Source of the DNA: Rapana venosa
Taxonomy: Eukaryota > Mollusca > Gastropoda > Neogastropoda > Muricidae
DNA length: 64,000 nt
Reading direction: 5' to 3'
NCBI GenBank assembly: GCA_028751875.1
Contig: CM054153.1
Coordinates: 34,991,226 to 35,055,225 of the forward strand
In this document: piece by piece, positions 51,443 to 63,350 of the stretch
Layout of the letters: every line of letters starts with the position of its first letter
Position numbering within the stretch: position 1 is the first letter of the stretch
The notes under the pieces: generated by a model
The model's database searches: none
Seen by the model: the letters and a program-made list of their open reading frames with translations, nothing else
Told to the model about the DNA's origin: nothing
Program-made: the position numbers and the translations under genes

Positions 51443-52336
51443 GTCATATACAATACACATTTAAGCAGCATTTTTTTTCCTGCACAACACTACTCAAATC
51501 TTCATCGGCTTGCAATTGCAGAAACCGAAAACAAAACAACGTGTAAAATAAATCACAACGGCAATGATTGTAATATTAATAAAACCATGCACAAGTAACA
51601 TATTGTATCCTTGTATTATGCTTAAAAACGAGCAAATAATTTTCTAAAAAGGAAATATCTGCAGCTGGCTTAAAAGTAATTCAAACAACCGGACAACAGA
51701 CACTTAATGACAATTGACTGACACCTGTTGTAGGTCAAAACAGAAAAAAAACGGTTTAGATTTTCTATTATTGCTACTTCTGTATTTGCAAAATAAAAAA
51801 GACCACTTATTGAAAAACAACCCTTAGGATATTTCAAGACATCAGATACAAATATTTGAAAATAATGCAATTTTGTAGGAAAGCAGTCCAGACTATTTAC
51901 AAACTACATAATTCACAATCCTTGCTGTTTCTTTTAGGCAAAATCATTTCTGACATAGCTTTTTGTATGAAACTTAGTAAATAGTAAACATTCTAATTTC
52001 CACATGGATGGCATAATAGACGTCAAACATAAGGAACTCTAAGGTTATACCATCTTGCATATCTACCTGTACATCTACATATAACAATAAGTAAGCTGTT
52101 CATATAACAGCAGCACACATCCGAACACAGTTATCTACTTTACAACACTCAAACAAACTCACACTAAAGCACACTCAATCATGCATTAACTCAACAGGCA
52201 CACCATGCCTTCAACTATGCAATATACACTCTTACAAACTGTGAAAAAAATAGGCACGCTGAAACAGTTCCCAAACAATTCGTCACGAGAACACTTAACC
52301 TTGTAAACGATAGAGATTATTTAGGAAAACCATAAC

Positions 52337-52442
52337 CTCGTCTTCTTGTGTAGTATTCGTATGTAACCATTGAGGCATACCAGGAAGGTATCGAACCCTC
52401 GGCTGGAGGAGTCACAACCCGACGACAGTGCCCAAGTGCCAT
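52337..52442 (-). CDS. Right copy exon E5, unit B (WHLG exon)
   Basis: Acceptor TATCACCAG, then ATGGCACTTGGGCACTGTCG, donor CGAG|GTTATG. 106 nt against 110, with a few gaps. Retains GKWHLG codons. Confidence 0.83.
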
Positions 52443-52894
52443 CTGGTGATACAATGGGGTAGAAGGATGTAACACCATGATACTATACCTTCCTGAACCT
52501 ATGTCCTTGTCGTGGCACTTTTCCCACTACAAGAATCCCACCTTCGGTTTATGCTCTTCTTCACTCATTAGTAGGTACATTCTCTAAGTCGTTTGAGAAC
52601 TTTATTGATTATGTGAGCTGCAAGACGAGCTTCTCAATCTAGTCCCTCATAAAGCCTCAACTGTTTGTATACTTTGCATTTTAGGGCTATCTCATCTCAT
52701 CTCCTTTATATTAATGGAGGATTTGCTTTGTTTGGGGTTTTTTTGGTTTTGGTTTGGGGTTGTTTTTTGAGGGGGGAATATGTCGGTTTGTCCCCTCTCC
52801 CCTTGCTGTTGTTGATGCCGCTTTTGTTTTGCCTTGGTTCTTGCTATTTTTGGGTTGATTCTGTGTTTTATGTTGCTTAATCTCATACTTTTCC

Positions 52895-53500
52895 TACTTC
52901 TCTCTCTCACTCTCCTCTCGTCACGGTCTCTCAGTCTTCATCCTCTCGTCTCACTCTCTCTCCTTCTCTCTCTCTCTTCCTATTTTCTTTTCTACATTGG
53001 ATTGGTGCCTATGGCCAATGTGCAATTAAATCATTTTTCAGAGTTCAGAGATAGTTTCTCACTCTCTCTTCTCTGAAACACTTATTGAAAAAACTGCTAC
53101 AAATAATTTGATATACTCAATTATTGATGTTTTTCTAGCATCTTCTCTCTATGAATGATATGTTGATTTAGGTTTATTAATCAAGTAATGTTTCTCTGTA
53201 TAGTCAAAATCATAAATTGGTATTTACATCATCTTTTGTATGAGATTCGCTATATATATTTGTGTGTATTTCTTACTTATCAGTCAAAAATCATTATTTG
53301 TTTGAGCATATTGCTTGCCAGTGATATGAATGAACTCACTGTTCCATCCTTACCCAACAAATGTAATTGTGGTCCAAGGCCAATGACATTAAATCATATC
53401 AGAGTTCAGAAGTTCCTCTCCTCTCTCTCACTCTCCTCTCTCTCTCTCCACTCCTCGTCATTCTCTCTCTCTCTCTTCTCTCACTCTCTCGTCGCTCTCG
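52895..53500. repeat. CT-rich tracts flanking AT-rich DNA
   Basis: (CT)n at 52900-52980 and 53415-53498. The words GTTCAGAG and CCAATGNNATTAAATCAT occur before both tracts (53015 and 53380), so a short segment may be duplicated. Confidence 0.6.
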
Positions 53501-53599
53501 ATCGGTGATTTTTGTGGGGAATTTAGTGAAGATATTTTTTCCGAAACGTGTAACTGTATTGTATTGGCTTTAGTTCATTTTACTTATCATATCATATCC

Positions 53600-54600
53600 T
53601 AAGGGCAGACTGATGTAAAAAAGCACATGGGTGCTTATTCATTATCCACCTCGAGAATAAAAGAATATGTCATTGACAATGTCATCTATTCATCTGCTCC
53701 ATTAACCCCCTCCGACGAACGTACACCAGCTGGCTCCATTTGCGGCGGTTGTGTTCAAGTGCCTGGTTTGATGAGAACACTTCCCTTGTCCATTCAGTTA
53801 TGTTGTCGCCATTACTTTCTCTTCTGCCTCGCTTCCTTCCCCTGCAGCTGTTCCCTGCAGTTATTGTTCTGGACAGTCCCATCTGATTTAGTCCACATTA
53901 AAATTTTCCGTACCATCTGTAGCTTTTTCCTTTTCTTGAGCTGTGTCATCAGTTTATCGTGTGCTTTACACTTGTTGGGTATGGTTTTGTAGACTTCGTT
54001 GTTGGTAGTGTGGTCCATTATGAAATGCCACGAGTCATCTGAGGCATCTCATCTCTAATCCTGGATCCTCCTTGTAGATCCGCAATCAATGTCCTAGGAT
54101 TCGCACGCATACAGACCATATAGATGACTAGTGCATGCAGTATCTTGACCTTGTCCTGAGAGAGATGTATCGTCTTTCCAGATTGTCTGATCTTTGCCAA
54201 GCTGCTATTGTTTGTGCAGCTCTTGCGAGGATTTCGGTTTTTTAACCTTTCTCACTAATAATAACTCCAATTTTACTTGAAGTGATATACAACCTCAAGT
54301 TCCTTTTCCATTGACTTTGATCTTGTATTTATTGGCTTAGGCACTGTTTGTCCAGAAGTTTGTTTTTCTCGGCACTGAACTTCACAACATATCGGAGGAT
54401 GTTTTGTCCAGTGGTACACCTAAAAGGGGTTGTCTATTCCTGTTCATTTCGCTATTCCGTCGATGTAATCGGCAAACCTGAGGTTGATATATCTGCCCTC
54501 CAATACAGACTGTGCCAGTGTGATCTTCTAAGGCATCAGTCATTATGCACTCAAGGAAGACATAAACATGTTGGCGATAGGATACACCTGGCCGAACCCC
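53600..54600 (-). mobile_element. LINE RT C-terminal fragment, intron E4-E5 of right copy
   Basis: Minus-strand frames read, in order: FADDID-like TTTGCCGATTACATCGACG (54480-54460), SGKTIHLSQDKVKILHALV, IYM...RTLIADLQG (54200-54050), EVYKTIPNKCKAHDKLMTQL, KKRKKLQM (about 54000-53920), and GDNITEWTREVFSSNQ, RRKWSQLV (53810-53710). These are the standard final blocks of RTE/craniofacial-type LINEs. 5' part absent. Inserted where the left copy has a GA tract. Confidence 0.8.
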
Positions 54601-54914
54601 ACTGAGAGTATTGAACCACTCTCCGACTCTTGCGTATACACCTCATGGAAATACTAATATTTGCCATATGTATAATTAACATCTTCCTCTCCCAATCTCT
54701 GCCTCTCTGTAATCTCTCTCTCCCTCTTTACAAACACACACAGAAATTCACACACCACAAACACACACAAAAACACACAAAAGCAAACATCTTTAAATCA
54801 TACATCCTTGTTTCTGTATTATATTGTCACTTGGGTCATTCAGACACCCGCATATATATGACATAGAACGTATGAAGCTCTTGTCATTGTGGGTGTATAC
54901 AGAACAGGACTCAC

Positions 54915-55016
54915 TTGCAACCAGATGAAGACGTATCCAGCCTCCTTCATTCTCGTTGGGCAAAAGTCCACATCCATGGGAACATCAGTCCCCATGCCTT
55001 CTCTCACCACAGAATT
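54915..55016 (-). CDS. Right copy exon E4, unit B
   Basis: Acceptor TTTTTTGGGCAG, donor CAA|GTGAGT. Reads [25 protein letters not shown], with a 2-nt deficit (102 against 104) that shifts the end. Matches the left exon closely. Confidence 0.86.
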
Positions 55017-55692
55017 CTGCCCAAAAAACATGGTTACAGTAACAACTTTTCAAACATGTTGACATGACAAAAATTCTTGGCCTGACAAAATGAGGGTATA
55101 AGAACAAGATCTATACTTATTTCGAGGGCTATATTTTAAAGTGATTGTTTCTTTTCGGGCACGAACTATTTGTAGTCAAAGTGTGCAATTTTTTTTTAAA
55201 AAGAAAACAATGTAAGCTAATCTAATTATATATTAACTCATTTTAGTCATAGTAATACAAAAAAGCAGCAAAACACACACACATACACTCATACACACGG
55301 ACACAGCACAGCATGTGAAACTAGTACTTAAGTCCTGGAAAAAGAACTGAATATATATGAAGCCACCTTATCAAGTGTTTCCTACAAAATATATCACTAA
55401 AGGCCTATAAAAAATACGTAGTTTTCGTTAACTGGTGAAAATAATAGCAAATTCAAATTGTTGGGAAATGTTATCATGCTAGTGAGTGTGCAATTACTCT
55501 GCATTGTTGATTGTATGCAATTATTCTCCGTCACATCTTTCTCAACAATATTCTTTAATCAAAACGAAGATAAAACTTCATATGTTAAGAATGGCACAAG
55601 TACAAATGTACCATATAGTAAAAGTGAAAACATCTACCTTCTCAATAGATATAACGAAAATAGATGAATTAGCAAAGTGGTCGCAACCTTAC

Positions 55693-55760
55693 CGTCACTC
55701 CAATGCGGAAATGATAAAACCCAGTCATGATGAAGCTCGTGCTCGTGTTGCAGAGGTTCA
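55693..55760 (-). CDS. Right copy exon E3, unit B (SFIMTGFYHFRIG)
   Basis: Reads SFIMTGFYHFRIGVT then GTAAGG. Equivalent to the segment after the catalytic CxPSR motif (SAIMTGRYPIHTG in ARSB). The acceptor was not fixed, and one extra codon in S-F-I-M suggests an insertion. Confidence 0.65.
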
Positions 55761-55785
55761 CGTGTTACATCGACACCAATCACAT

Positions 55786-55878
55786 AATCACACACACACA
55801 CAACTTACACACACAACAACACACAAACATACACGCACAGAAACACACACGCACGCGCGCGCAAACACACACACTTTC
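55786..55878. repeat. (CA)n microsatellite, unit B
   Basis: CA run with CGCACGCGCGCG, followed further on by a C run at 55918-55939. Confidence 0.9.
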
Positions 55879-55939
55879 ATAGTCTTCACACATCTGCAGC
55901 CTAACCACCCGCCCCCTGCCCCCCTGCCCCCCCCCCCCA

Positions 55940-56884
55940 CGCCCAATATTTGTGTGTGGTTAACATGTATTTTCCACAGTGTCCTTTTTGGTCTTTGCTA
56001 TCAGCTTTGTGATTTTATTTAAAGTGAACAAGTGCAGAGCTATACCCTGAAAATAGCTATGGGGCTAAAATGTATCAGTATGGGTGACTTTATCCTTGGC
56101 AAGCTCATCTGGAACAACCCTCAATCCAATTACAAAATAAAGCTTGCCGAAGTTGAAGTTTAGTACAATATGTTTTAGGTAGTTGTAAGGTTTTGAAAGC
56201 CAGAAAGAAGTCAACAACAAGCTTTTCATGTCTGTAGATAAACGAATTTTTGACATTTAGGATGATGCAATTAGCCTATCCTTCTAGCTTGTGTATGATC
56301 GGCATTTAAAGTGCATAACAGGCTTTTCAACAAGAACATTGCCATGTTTCAAAATTTATATAAAATGTCCACTTCCCCACCAGTAAGCAAGTTTACAACG
56401 TAACAGAAAAAAATAAAAACTCAATATTCAAATGTCTTCACAATGAAAAAAACAAAAGATTTATTGGGAGAAAATGTTTATGATTTTGTGATAGCTAATA
56501 ATGCAGTTATATCACAACACCACACAATGCACTATGACTCAATAAAAATTTAAACGCCATTCTAATCCAACAATGCTAGTAAAGTTCATTACAATACCAT
56601 GCAATGTAATGCAAATACTGCTACAAAGCAACCTAACCTATTCATAATACATAGAAAAAATAATATCAATTACATTATTAATTTTGATACATGACGATAC
56701 AATGTTAATATACATGTGCCAATATGATTATTAAAAACAATGAAAGTCCAGATAACTTTGATAAACATAAAAGGATACTCCACTGCAACATGATACTGGT
56801 CTCTACAAACTGGCACTGGTACACACAACCTGGGGAACAGAGAGCACGTTACTATTCTGAGGGTGATATTGCACGCACACTCAC
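55940..56884. other. Intron between right exons E2 and E3
   Basis: AT-rich, no coding signal. The first 760 nt repeat 49,900-50,745 of unit A. Confidence 0.55.
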
Positions 56885-56993
56885 TGAGTGCATCAGCTTG
56901 GATAGGAATGTGATATAATGACGCCGATTCTCTTCCATTGTCCAAGGTGGGGGACATGCACTTCAGGTTGTGCCAGCTTGACGTCATTGTAAC
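56885..56993 (-). CDS. Right copy exon E2 (GYNDVSWHN...SYVQP, catalytic Cys region)
   Basis: Acceptor GTGCTCTGCAG, donor TCA|GTGAGT. After the acceptor the strand reads YNDV, then one frame over SSWHN and MSPTLDN, matching the sulfatase N-terminal block FNDVGWHNP...TPNLD. The 3' end (TCCTAT, CCAA, TGCACTCA) resembles codons for SYVQPLCTP, so the formylglycine Cys would sit at the very end of this exon. Read with at least two indels. Confidence 0.6.
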
Positions 56994-57074
56994 CTGCAGA
57001 GCACATTTTGGGTGTCTTAGTATGGTGATGTGGAAGCGTGATAGTAAATTAGAGATGCAAAAAGATAACAATCT

Positions 57075-57145
57075 ATCTACCTATCTATCTATCTATCTAT
57101 CATCTATCTATCAATCTACTGTGTATCCAGTCTATCTATCTATCT
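57075..57145. repeat. (CTAT)n microsatellite
   Basis: CTATCTAT runs broken once; (TA)n-rich DNA follows at 57190-57285. Confidence 0.92.
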
Positions 57146-58022
57146 ATTTGTTTGTATGTAATGATTGTAATGTATAGTTTGTAAGTATTCACATATATAA
57201 ATATATAAAAATAATATATAGATAGATCTATATAGTATAAAATATAAATATATATATATAATTATATATAGATAATATATACAAATTTGTCAATATTCAG
57301 GATCCACAAACATACATCTCCAAATTTTTAGTTTTTTCTTTCTTGTACATTGTTTTCATAACACATTCTATGCACTATCAAACCACACTGATAATTATGA
57401 TTAATATTAAATGACATAGGAACCATCATTTTTGTTGCAACTGAGAACTGTGGGATGTGCTTGAAGGAAATCCCAGTCTTACAGTGACTCCGTGTTTACT
57501 GACAAGAAATAACTAAGTATGTATTGTTGTGATAGAAACTTGAGAACAAAAGACATAAAGGTAGATTTCAGAGAAAACACAACAGAAATTTTGATTGATT
57601 CGATTTGACATTCTTTTGAAGTGTTGTTAGAAAGCATTTTTAATCCCTGATTTAATTCACATATTGGCATCGGTTTTCTGTCAAAGATAAAGATTTTCTG
57701 AGCAAAACTGTATTTTAACAATGATTTTAACAATCTGAAATTTCAAACTGTTTATGTTCCAACATGGCCAGTCGAATAAGAAGTAATGTGGCTCTGAATA
57801 ATAACCTATTTAAACTAATGCAATATTTTCAATGTACTATCCCAGCTTGTCTAGTTTTTAAAAGCACTTTTTCCAACTCCCTTGATAGTGTTTTGTTTCG
57901 TTAGACTTTCCAGTGTTGTTAAGCCACATGAACAAACTCTATTTCATATCTCTGTAAATACTTCTGAGAGCACAATGCCATACTAAGGCAAGAAAGCAAA
58001 ACCCTGATGTAGAATACAACAC

Positions 58023-58115
58023 CCAGTTCATCAGCCAGATGTAGAGAAGTTGGAGGAACGAATTCATTATTGCAGCAACAACGTTGTCAGCAAACAGTGG
58101 TAAGACAGCATCCAT
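58023..58115 (-). CDS. Candidate first coding exon of right copy (signal peptide + LADELG)
   Basis: ATG at 58113-58115 (minus) starts a hydrophobic Leu-rich stretch (MDAVLPLF; alternate frame CLLTTLLLQ). The exon ends PTSLHLADELG across GG|GTGTTG. LADELG matches the LADDLG block that opens sulfatase domains. The leftover G joins GT of E2 to make LADELG-YNDV, in phase. The ATG and LADELG frames differ by one indel, so the exon is not open as assembled. Confidence 0.5.
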
Positions 58116-58199
58116 TCTGGGACATAAAGCAGCTCTGAGTAAAACCACTGCAGCATGAAACTAATAGAATACCTCTCCACTTATTTCATCTCAAGTAAG

Positions 58200-58346
58200 T
58201 CTCTCTCTCTCCTGCTCTCTCTCTCTCTCTCCCTCCCACTCTCTCTCTCTCTCTCATCACATCGACTCTCTCTCTCTCTCTCTCTCTCTATCCCTCTCTC
58301 TCTCTTTCACTCTCTCTCTCTCTCGCTCTCTCTCTATCTCTCTCAA
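58200..58346. repeat. (CT)n microsatellite
   Basis: CT run with short interruptions. Confidence 0.95.
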
Positions 58347-60790
58347 ACCAAGTACATAATCTTAAGCCAACCACAAATAACAAAGTTAACTCGGTCCGAC
58401 TAGAAAATCGAACCTGATAAGCCTCATCCTATATGACCTCACTCAACGGAAGTATCCCTCCTAAACAAACCTAATTTATTACAAATCTCAGACTCCATCA
58501 CTCACATAGTCAACCGAGGATCCGAACATCTCTCACAGATCAGAAGTCCAATAAGTCTTGCATACATTAAAAAAATGAAATAAGTTAAGAGAAAGAGCGA
58601 ATGGCGTAGATACCTCAATACGAACCTAACATTAAAATACAAAGCAAAAATAATAACTCACAGCTCTCGCTATTTCAAGACATGTCCCATATAAAGATTA
58701 ATAAGCTCAGAATATCCTCTCGGAAAAGCTAAGGTTTTGACTCTTAAGAAAAAAAGCAGACAAAGATAGAAAGGCCCCATCAGCAACAAACAGCTAGTTC
58801 CTAACTCAAATTGTTCACAATAACTCACACCGTCCATTTAAGCAAGTACAATTAGATTGACAAGTGCAGTAAAGAAAGTACTAAGCTCAACAGACGAGAA
58901 AACTTAATAGTGGAGTTCCAAAAAATCAACTAGTCGAAGACACCAAAGAAATTACTTCATGTTTCCAAAATTTTCGTAAGACATTTAACCTAAGAACCAT
59001 AAATAACGAACAAATAGATTAAGTCCTTAACTTCACAGGGATTCGAGAAGAGTCATTATATGTTATCTCGTAACTATAAACCTCCAGGATCGATCTCTTA
59101 CAGATACGTCGAGTTAAGACAATCCATAGCACTAAGAGCAATCTCTTCACTACTCAATAATCCTTAATATCGAGTCCTAGGTGTCCGGCCACGCAGTACA
59201 ACATACTTTGATAAAATTCAACTCCTCAGACAGACACATATAGACAATTAAGAACGGGCCTATAAACCCCAGCATCCCTCACACCTATAACGAAACACCA
59301 CAAACCAACAAGCCATCACTTCCTATCTAACATTATTAAGTGAGAACCTAAAAATACACTCTCATAGTCCACAGACTCACGGGCTGACTCAGAATAAGTA
59401 GAAATATAATTTCCTCAACACTAATTGCGGCTTAGGGGAGAAGACATTGGATAACAGAATCTTGTTTATATCTCAAAACCTCGCGTCAAATCAAAACATC
59501 CAAATCTGTATTCATGTAAACCTCCTAACAAGTAATTCCTCGGGAACGCCATTCTCAAGAACAACAAGCGCTCCTTCCTCGGTCCATCAATAAGGACTCT
59601 GTGTCTCGAAAAATACAAGAACAAAAATAGGATATAAGAGGATACTCATGGTACAAAAGCGGAGGACCACAGAATACACAATACGAGTCAAGTAAGCCCC
59701 GGACTACAAGAATAAGAGTAGAGAAAAAATCTTCCTCAAATTTGAAAGTAGCAAAATCATCAAGAGACAAAACCAACACAAATTAATTTGACAGAATTAA
59801 TATGCTTTCTCACCCTCTCCTTAAGATCTAACCTATAATCAACTCTAAGGGTCACACATCCTCAGAGCTACTCGACGTCAAATAAACCCCCACCCCCCCC
59901 CTCCCCCATAGGGAGGATGCGACTCTCAAGTAAAAATGACGAGCTAGGTCAACTCTAAACCTCAGATAATAGATAGAATACAGAAGGTGATTAACACGTG
60001 AAGAGTCACAAACCTCTCCCACCTCAAAGAAGAGCGATCATCTTCACGTAAAGCAACAAAGAAAAACTACAAATATAATACACAATGGTAATCTTTCTTA
60101 TAATCTTCCAATTCATCACGACTCTGCTGTTTCAGTGCTCTTGCTTCTATCTCTAACGTCCCCAAGGCTATCAATGCAATACTTCAGCCCGTCAGGTTCC
60201 CCGAGATTGATTCGTCAAAAGATACAACTTAGGCTAATCTCCCAAAGAAAGCAAGAACACAATAACGAATCCTCGTGTTACCACAGTATTCCCCCTGAGT
60301 GAAGAACTCAAAGATAGCAATAAAGTTCCAACCGACTCTGGTAACTGCATCGACATAATAATCACATTTAAGAATGTTCATCGATGAAGAGTTAGACCCA
60401 CTCATCACTCAGAAAAAGTATCTACTGAGTGACTAAGCGAATAAAAACCAACAACACGTATCATGATAAAACACCACTACAAAAGAATAAGACACCATCC
60501 AACACGCCATCCTACCACTACAATATGTGCATCACAGTGAGTTAAGCTTCCAGTTAGGTCACTGATCTCTAATACTCAAAAAGACATACAAAGGCATAAT
60601 CTCTCCCATTCTTAATCAAAACAAATATTACCTCATTTCTGCAACGATGACATCTCACAAAGTTCTCCTCAGAGAGAAAAACAAACAATTCAAATTGTCA
60701 AAATAGATGTAGACCATTTCATCAAAAAACCCCCCCCTGCTTGAGACGCCGTAGATCGACTCTCTACTTCTCAGACCGTATCTGAGGAGT
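58347..60790. other. A/C-rich DNA of unusual composition, no gene seen
   Basis: Stops in all frames, few TG but many CA, TC and CG by eye. No repeat family recognised, and no match to other parts of the window. If the promoter proposed near 61.0 kb is right, this would be intron 1 of the minus-strand gene. Confidence 0.45.
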
Positions 60791-60807
60791 ACGAACGTAA
60801 AAATTAG

Positions 60808-60902
60808 TCTTTCTCTTCATCTCTCATCACTCAATCTCTCTCTGCTCTCATCTCTCACTCTCTTCTCTCTCTCACTCTCTCTCTCCCCCCCTCTCTCACT
60901 CT
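60808..60902. repeat. (CT)n-rich tract
   Basis: CTCTCT with CATCTC interruptions and a C run. Confidence 0.9.
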
Positions 60903-60907
60903 CATAC

Positions 60908-61010
60908 CTGCCCATACGGTGTGCTGTGCTGCAAGTGGACACCCAGCAGTTTTCAGCAAAGGCGGATGTACTGTGTTCTGTCCCTCCTCTGCTCTTATAC
61001 ACCTTGCACC
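60908..61010 (-). promoter_or_regulatory. Possible TATA promoter and 5' exon of the minus-strand gene
   Basis: On the minus strand GGTGTATAAGAGCAG (TATAAG at 60993-60998 complement) is followed about 25 nt later by ACAGAACACAGTACATCC, then GC-balanced sequence ending GGGCAG|GTATGAG (donor at 60907). The order TATA, start region, donor fits a short 5' non-coding exon upstream of the coding exon at 58.1 kb. Transcript evidence is lacking. Confidence 0.25.
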
Positions 61011-61629
61011 CTGCACTGCAGGACTGACTTTGCCGTGACAGCTGCAGACATAGCACATCGCCCCTGTACTGTCTGTCAAAAAGCAATGATTAGGGCTGAT
61101 TGTATTATTGTTGTAGCTGATTAGGCATGTTGTGTGCCTTGTGCCCCTTCTTACCGCAAGGCCTCCTGACTGCACGGATTTTGAACACAACTTATATGCA
61201 ACTCATAAAGCTTTTCAAAAACCTCTAAATGTTGACTTTTTAAATTGAATGAGCAGTGTTGTTACTTTTCAAATGACCAGTTAAAGAGGTTGGACACTGA
61301 AATCAGCCAATCCTTTGATCACACACACAGATTTAGCTGTTTTGCTGAAGAGGGAGGAGGAGTGTTTCTAGAATGTTCCAGATCCCCTACTAAAGCTTTA
61401 TTTTTAATGCATGAACTATTCACAAAAGATTGCCATACTGGAAGTGTCAACTTTATTCAACAAGGCATTTTTTTGGATTTTATGCTTTATTTCAAGAATC
61501 ATGGAATAAGTACTCATATGGTTTTTATTTTAGGTCTAGTTCCCGTGTGCTTGCGATTTTGTTATTTTTGTCATTTTTGTATGGGAACATTCTAGCCAAA
61601 GGTACATGACAGAAAACTGAATGATACCA

Positions 61630-61670
61630 AACCCAGCGGGGGGGGGGGGTGGGGAGGGGGGGGGGTGGTT
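61630..61670. repeat. G-rich run
   Basis: (G)n broken by single T or A; candidate quadruplex-forming or error-prone run. Confidence 0.7.
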
Positions 61671-61874
61671 GCCATTACCATTAATTCTGGTCTTCAATAG
61701 TAGACAAGTTGAATAACCTGCTGTAATGGGAACCTCATATTGACAGAACATGATTCCCTGATTGACTTCTGTACTTGCATCATCCTCTTTTGACAGGTTA
61801 ACAGTGTTACTAGGTTTGTGCACCCTTTAAAAAACATAAAAATCCTACAGGCCAATAGATACTACCCACACAGA

Positions 61875-61955
61875 CATAGATAGATAGATGGAGAGACAGA
61901 CAGACAGACCAAACACATAGAAAGACAGTCAGACAGACAGACAGACAAACATAGG

Positions 61956-62022
<67 letters not shown>
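61875..62022. repeat. (GATA)n / (GACA)n microsatellite
   Basis: GACAGACA blocks then about 17 GATA units (61953-62022). Confidence 0.97.
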
Positions 62023-62023
<1 letters not shown>

Positions 62024-62034
62024 CAATGACAATG

Positions 62035-62165
62035 ACAATTCTTTTATTTCGAGGATAATGAATAAGCACACATGTGTTTTTTTAACATCCAGCCCCCCGC
62101 CCGTTAGGGATACATCTTAAAAATATAACCCAATACTTTTTCAGTCTCACAATAAAAACAAGGGA
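62035..62165 (+). repeat. Dispersed repeat R, copy 1
   Basis: CGAGGATAATGAATAAGCAC, ATGTGTTTTTTTAACATCCAG and CCCCGCCCGTTAGGGA. Recurs at 63265-63345. Followed by C-rich and A-rich simple sequence. Confidence 0.75.
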
Positions 62166-62623
62166 AATAACCCTTTTCAAAACAAGCTCCCCCCCAACAA
62201 CCCCCCCCCCCCCAACAACCCTCCCCCCCCCCCCAAAGCAAGCAATAAAAGAAAATCCTAAAAATACCCACCCCCTACCCCCACCCCCCAAAAACCCTAA
62301 CCAAACAAACAAACAAACAAACAAAAGAGAAGAAAAAAACAACCAACAAAAGATGATAAAAAAAGAGAAAAACAGACAAACAAAAAACAACAAGAACAAC
62401 AACAAAGCCAAGAAAAAAACACAACCAAACTTAATAAGTCATAAAGATAAACATCTACACATTGTCAAATGTACACATACTTGTTACACATAATTATAAG
62501 ATATTGAAATAGGGCACTCATTAAAACTTAAGTACAGAGGCAAGTCCAATAAAGTATTGAAAATATAAAAATATGAATCCTTCATCAGGATATACTATGA
62601 CTATAAGCAGGACGATAAAAGGT

Positions 62624-62658
<35 letters not shown>

Positions 62659-62660
62659 TG
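62166..62660. other. C-rich then A-rich low-complexity DNA
   Basis: C runs with AACAA to about 62290, then CAAA/CAACAA-rich to 62430. TCATAAAGATAAACATCTACACATTG (62437-62463, in pieces) recurs near 63205. No gene. Confidence 0.6.
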
Positions 62661-62675
62661 TGTGTGTGTGTGTAT
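62636..62675. repeat. (GA)n-(GT)n microsatellite
   Basis: GAGACAGAGA followed by GTGTGT. Confidence 0.9.
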
Positions 62676-62679
62676 TTAA

Positions 62680-62765
62680 TAATAATAATGTATGGAATTT
62701 ATATAGCGCTGAATCTTGTAAAGCAACAAATCAAAGCGCTCAAGCGCTTTCAGAGATAATATCCA
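62680..62765. repeat. Dispersed repeat with TTTATATAGCGC core
   Basis: Second copy of the element at 1785-1865: (AAT)n, GGAATTTATATAGCGC, ATCAAAGCGC, then GCGCTTT. Confidence 0.65.
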
Positions 62766-62939
62766 ATATATAAATCCCAAAACAGTATGCCATCCCATCA
62801 ACACTCATTTTAGATTATACTCGTTTCAAATTATATGTCGTGATAAAAATAAATTTAATACCCATACATCCCCACAATAAAAACAAGAAACAAACCAAGA
62901 AGAAATTTAAAACTATACAGTCGTTGAGGGAGAGAATAT

Positions 62940-63052
62940 GAGTGGGTGAGTGGGTGAGTGAGTGTTGTGTGTGTGTGTGTGTGTGTGTTGTGTGTGTGTG
63001 TTGTTTGTGTTTGTTTGAGCGTGTGTGTGGGGGGGTGGGGTGGGGTGGGGGT
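62940..63052. repeat. (GT)n with G runs
   Basis: GTGTGT, GTTTGT, then GGGGGGTGGGGTGGGG. Confidence 0.95.
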
Positions 63053-63235
63053 GTTTCAGGGATAATACTAAATATGTAATACTCACATAGCACACGATCA
63101 ACACAACACTTTTTAATTATGCTCCTGCAAATTGAATGTCATGTAATAAAATAAGTGCAATACCCATACACTCACATAATAAAGAGGGGGAAAAAGCCAA
63201 TAAAGTCATAAAAAGAACATCTACACATTGTAAGT

Positions 63236-63350
63236 AATAGAAACAAAATCTTTTTTTCAAGGATAATAAATAAGTATCATGTGCTTTTTTACATCCAGTC
63301 CCCGCCCATGGGTCACATTTAAAATGCACTCAGTACTCATACTTTCAAGC
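63236..63350 (+). repeat. Dispersed repeat R, copy 2
   Basis: CAAGGATAATAAATAAGTA, TTTTTTACATCCAGTCCCCG and CCCATGGG match 62035-62165. The preceding ACATCTACACATTG matches 62450, giving a repeat offset near 0.77-1.2 kb. Confidence 0.75.

Larger units (their letters stand above)
50780..56700. repeat. Large direct repeat, unit B
   Basis: Second occurrence of the 5' third of the minus-strand gene. Its intron content matches the left arm (inverted) better than unit A does. Junction with unit A near 50745-50780. Confidence 0.85.

Noticed and set aside
56670..57071. 133-codon minus-strand frame as a gene
   Set aside because: Only 56885-56993 within it resembles a real exon (sulfatase E2), and in a mixture of frames.
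58560..59120. LINE linker and RT-like words (EWRRYLNTN, SRNYKPP)
   Set aside because: Too short and isolated in a region of doubtful quality; no ordered set of motifs.
61245..61595. 116-codon plus-strand frame
   Set aside because: No known domain; its 3' part resembles dispersed non-coding words also seen at 19.3 kb.
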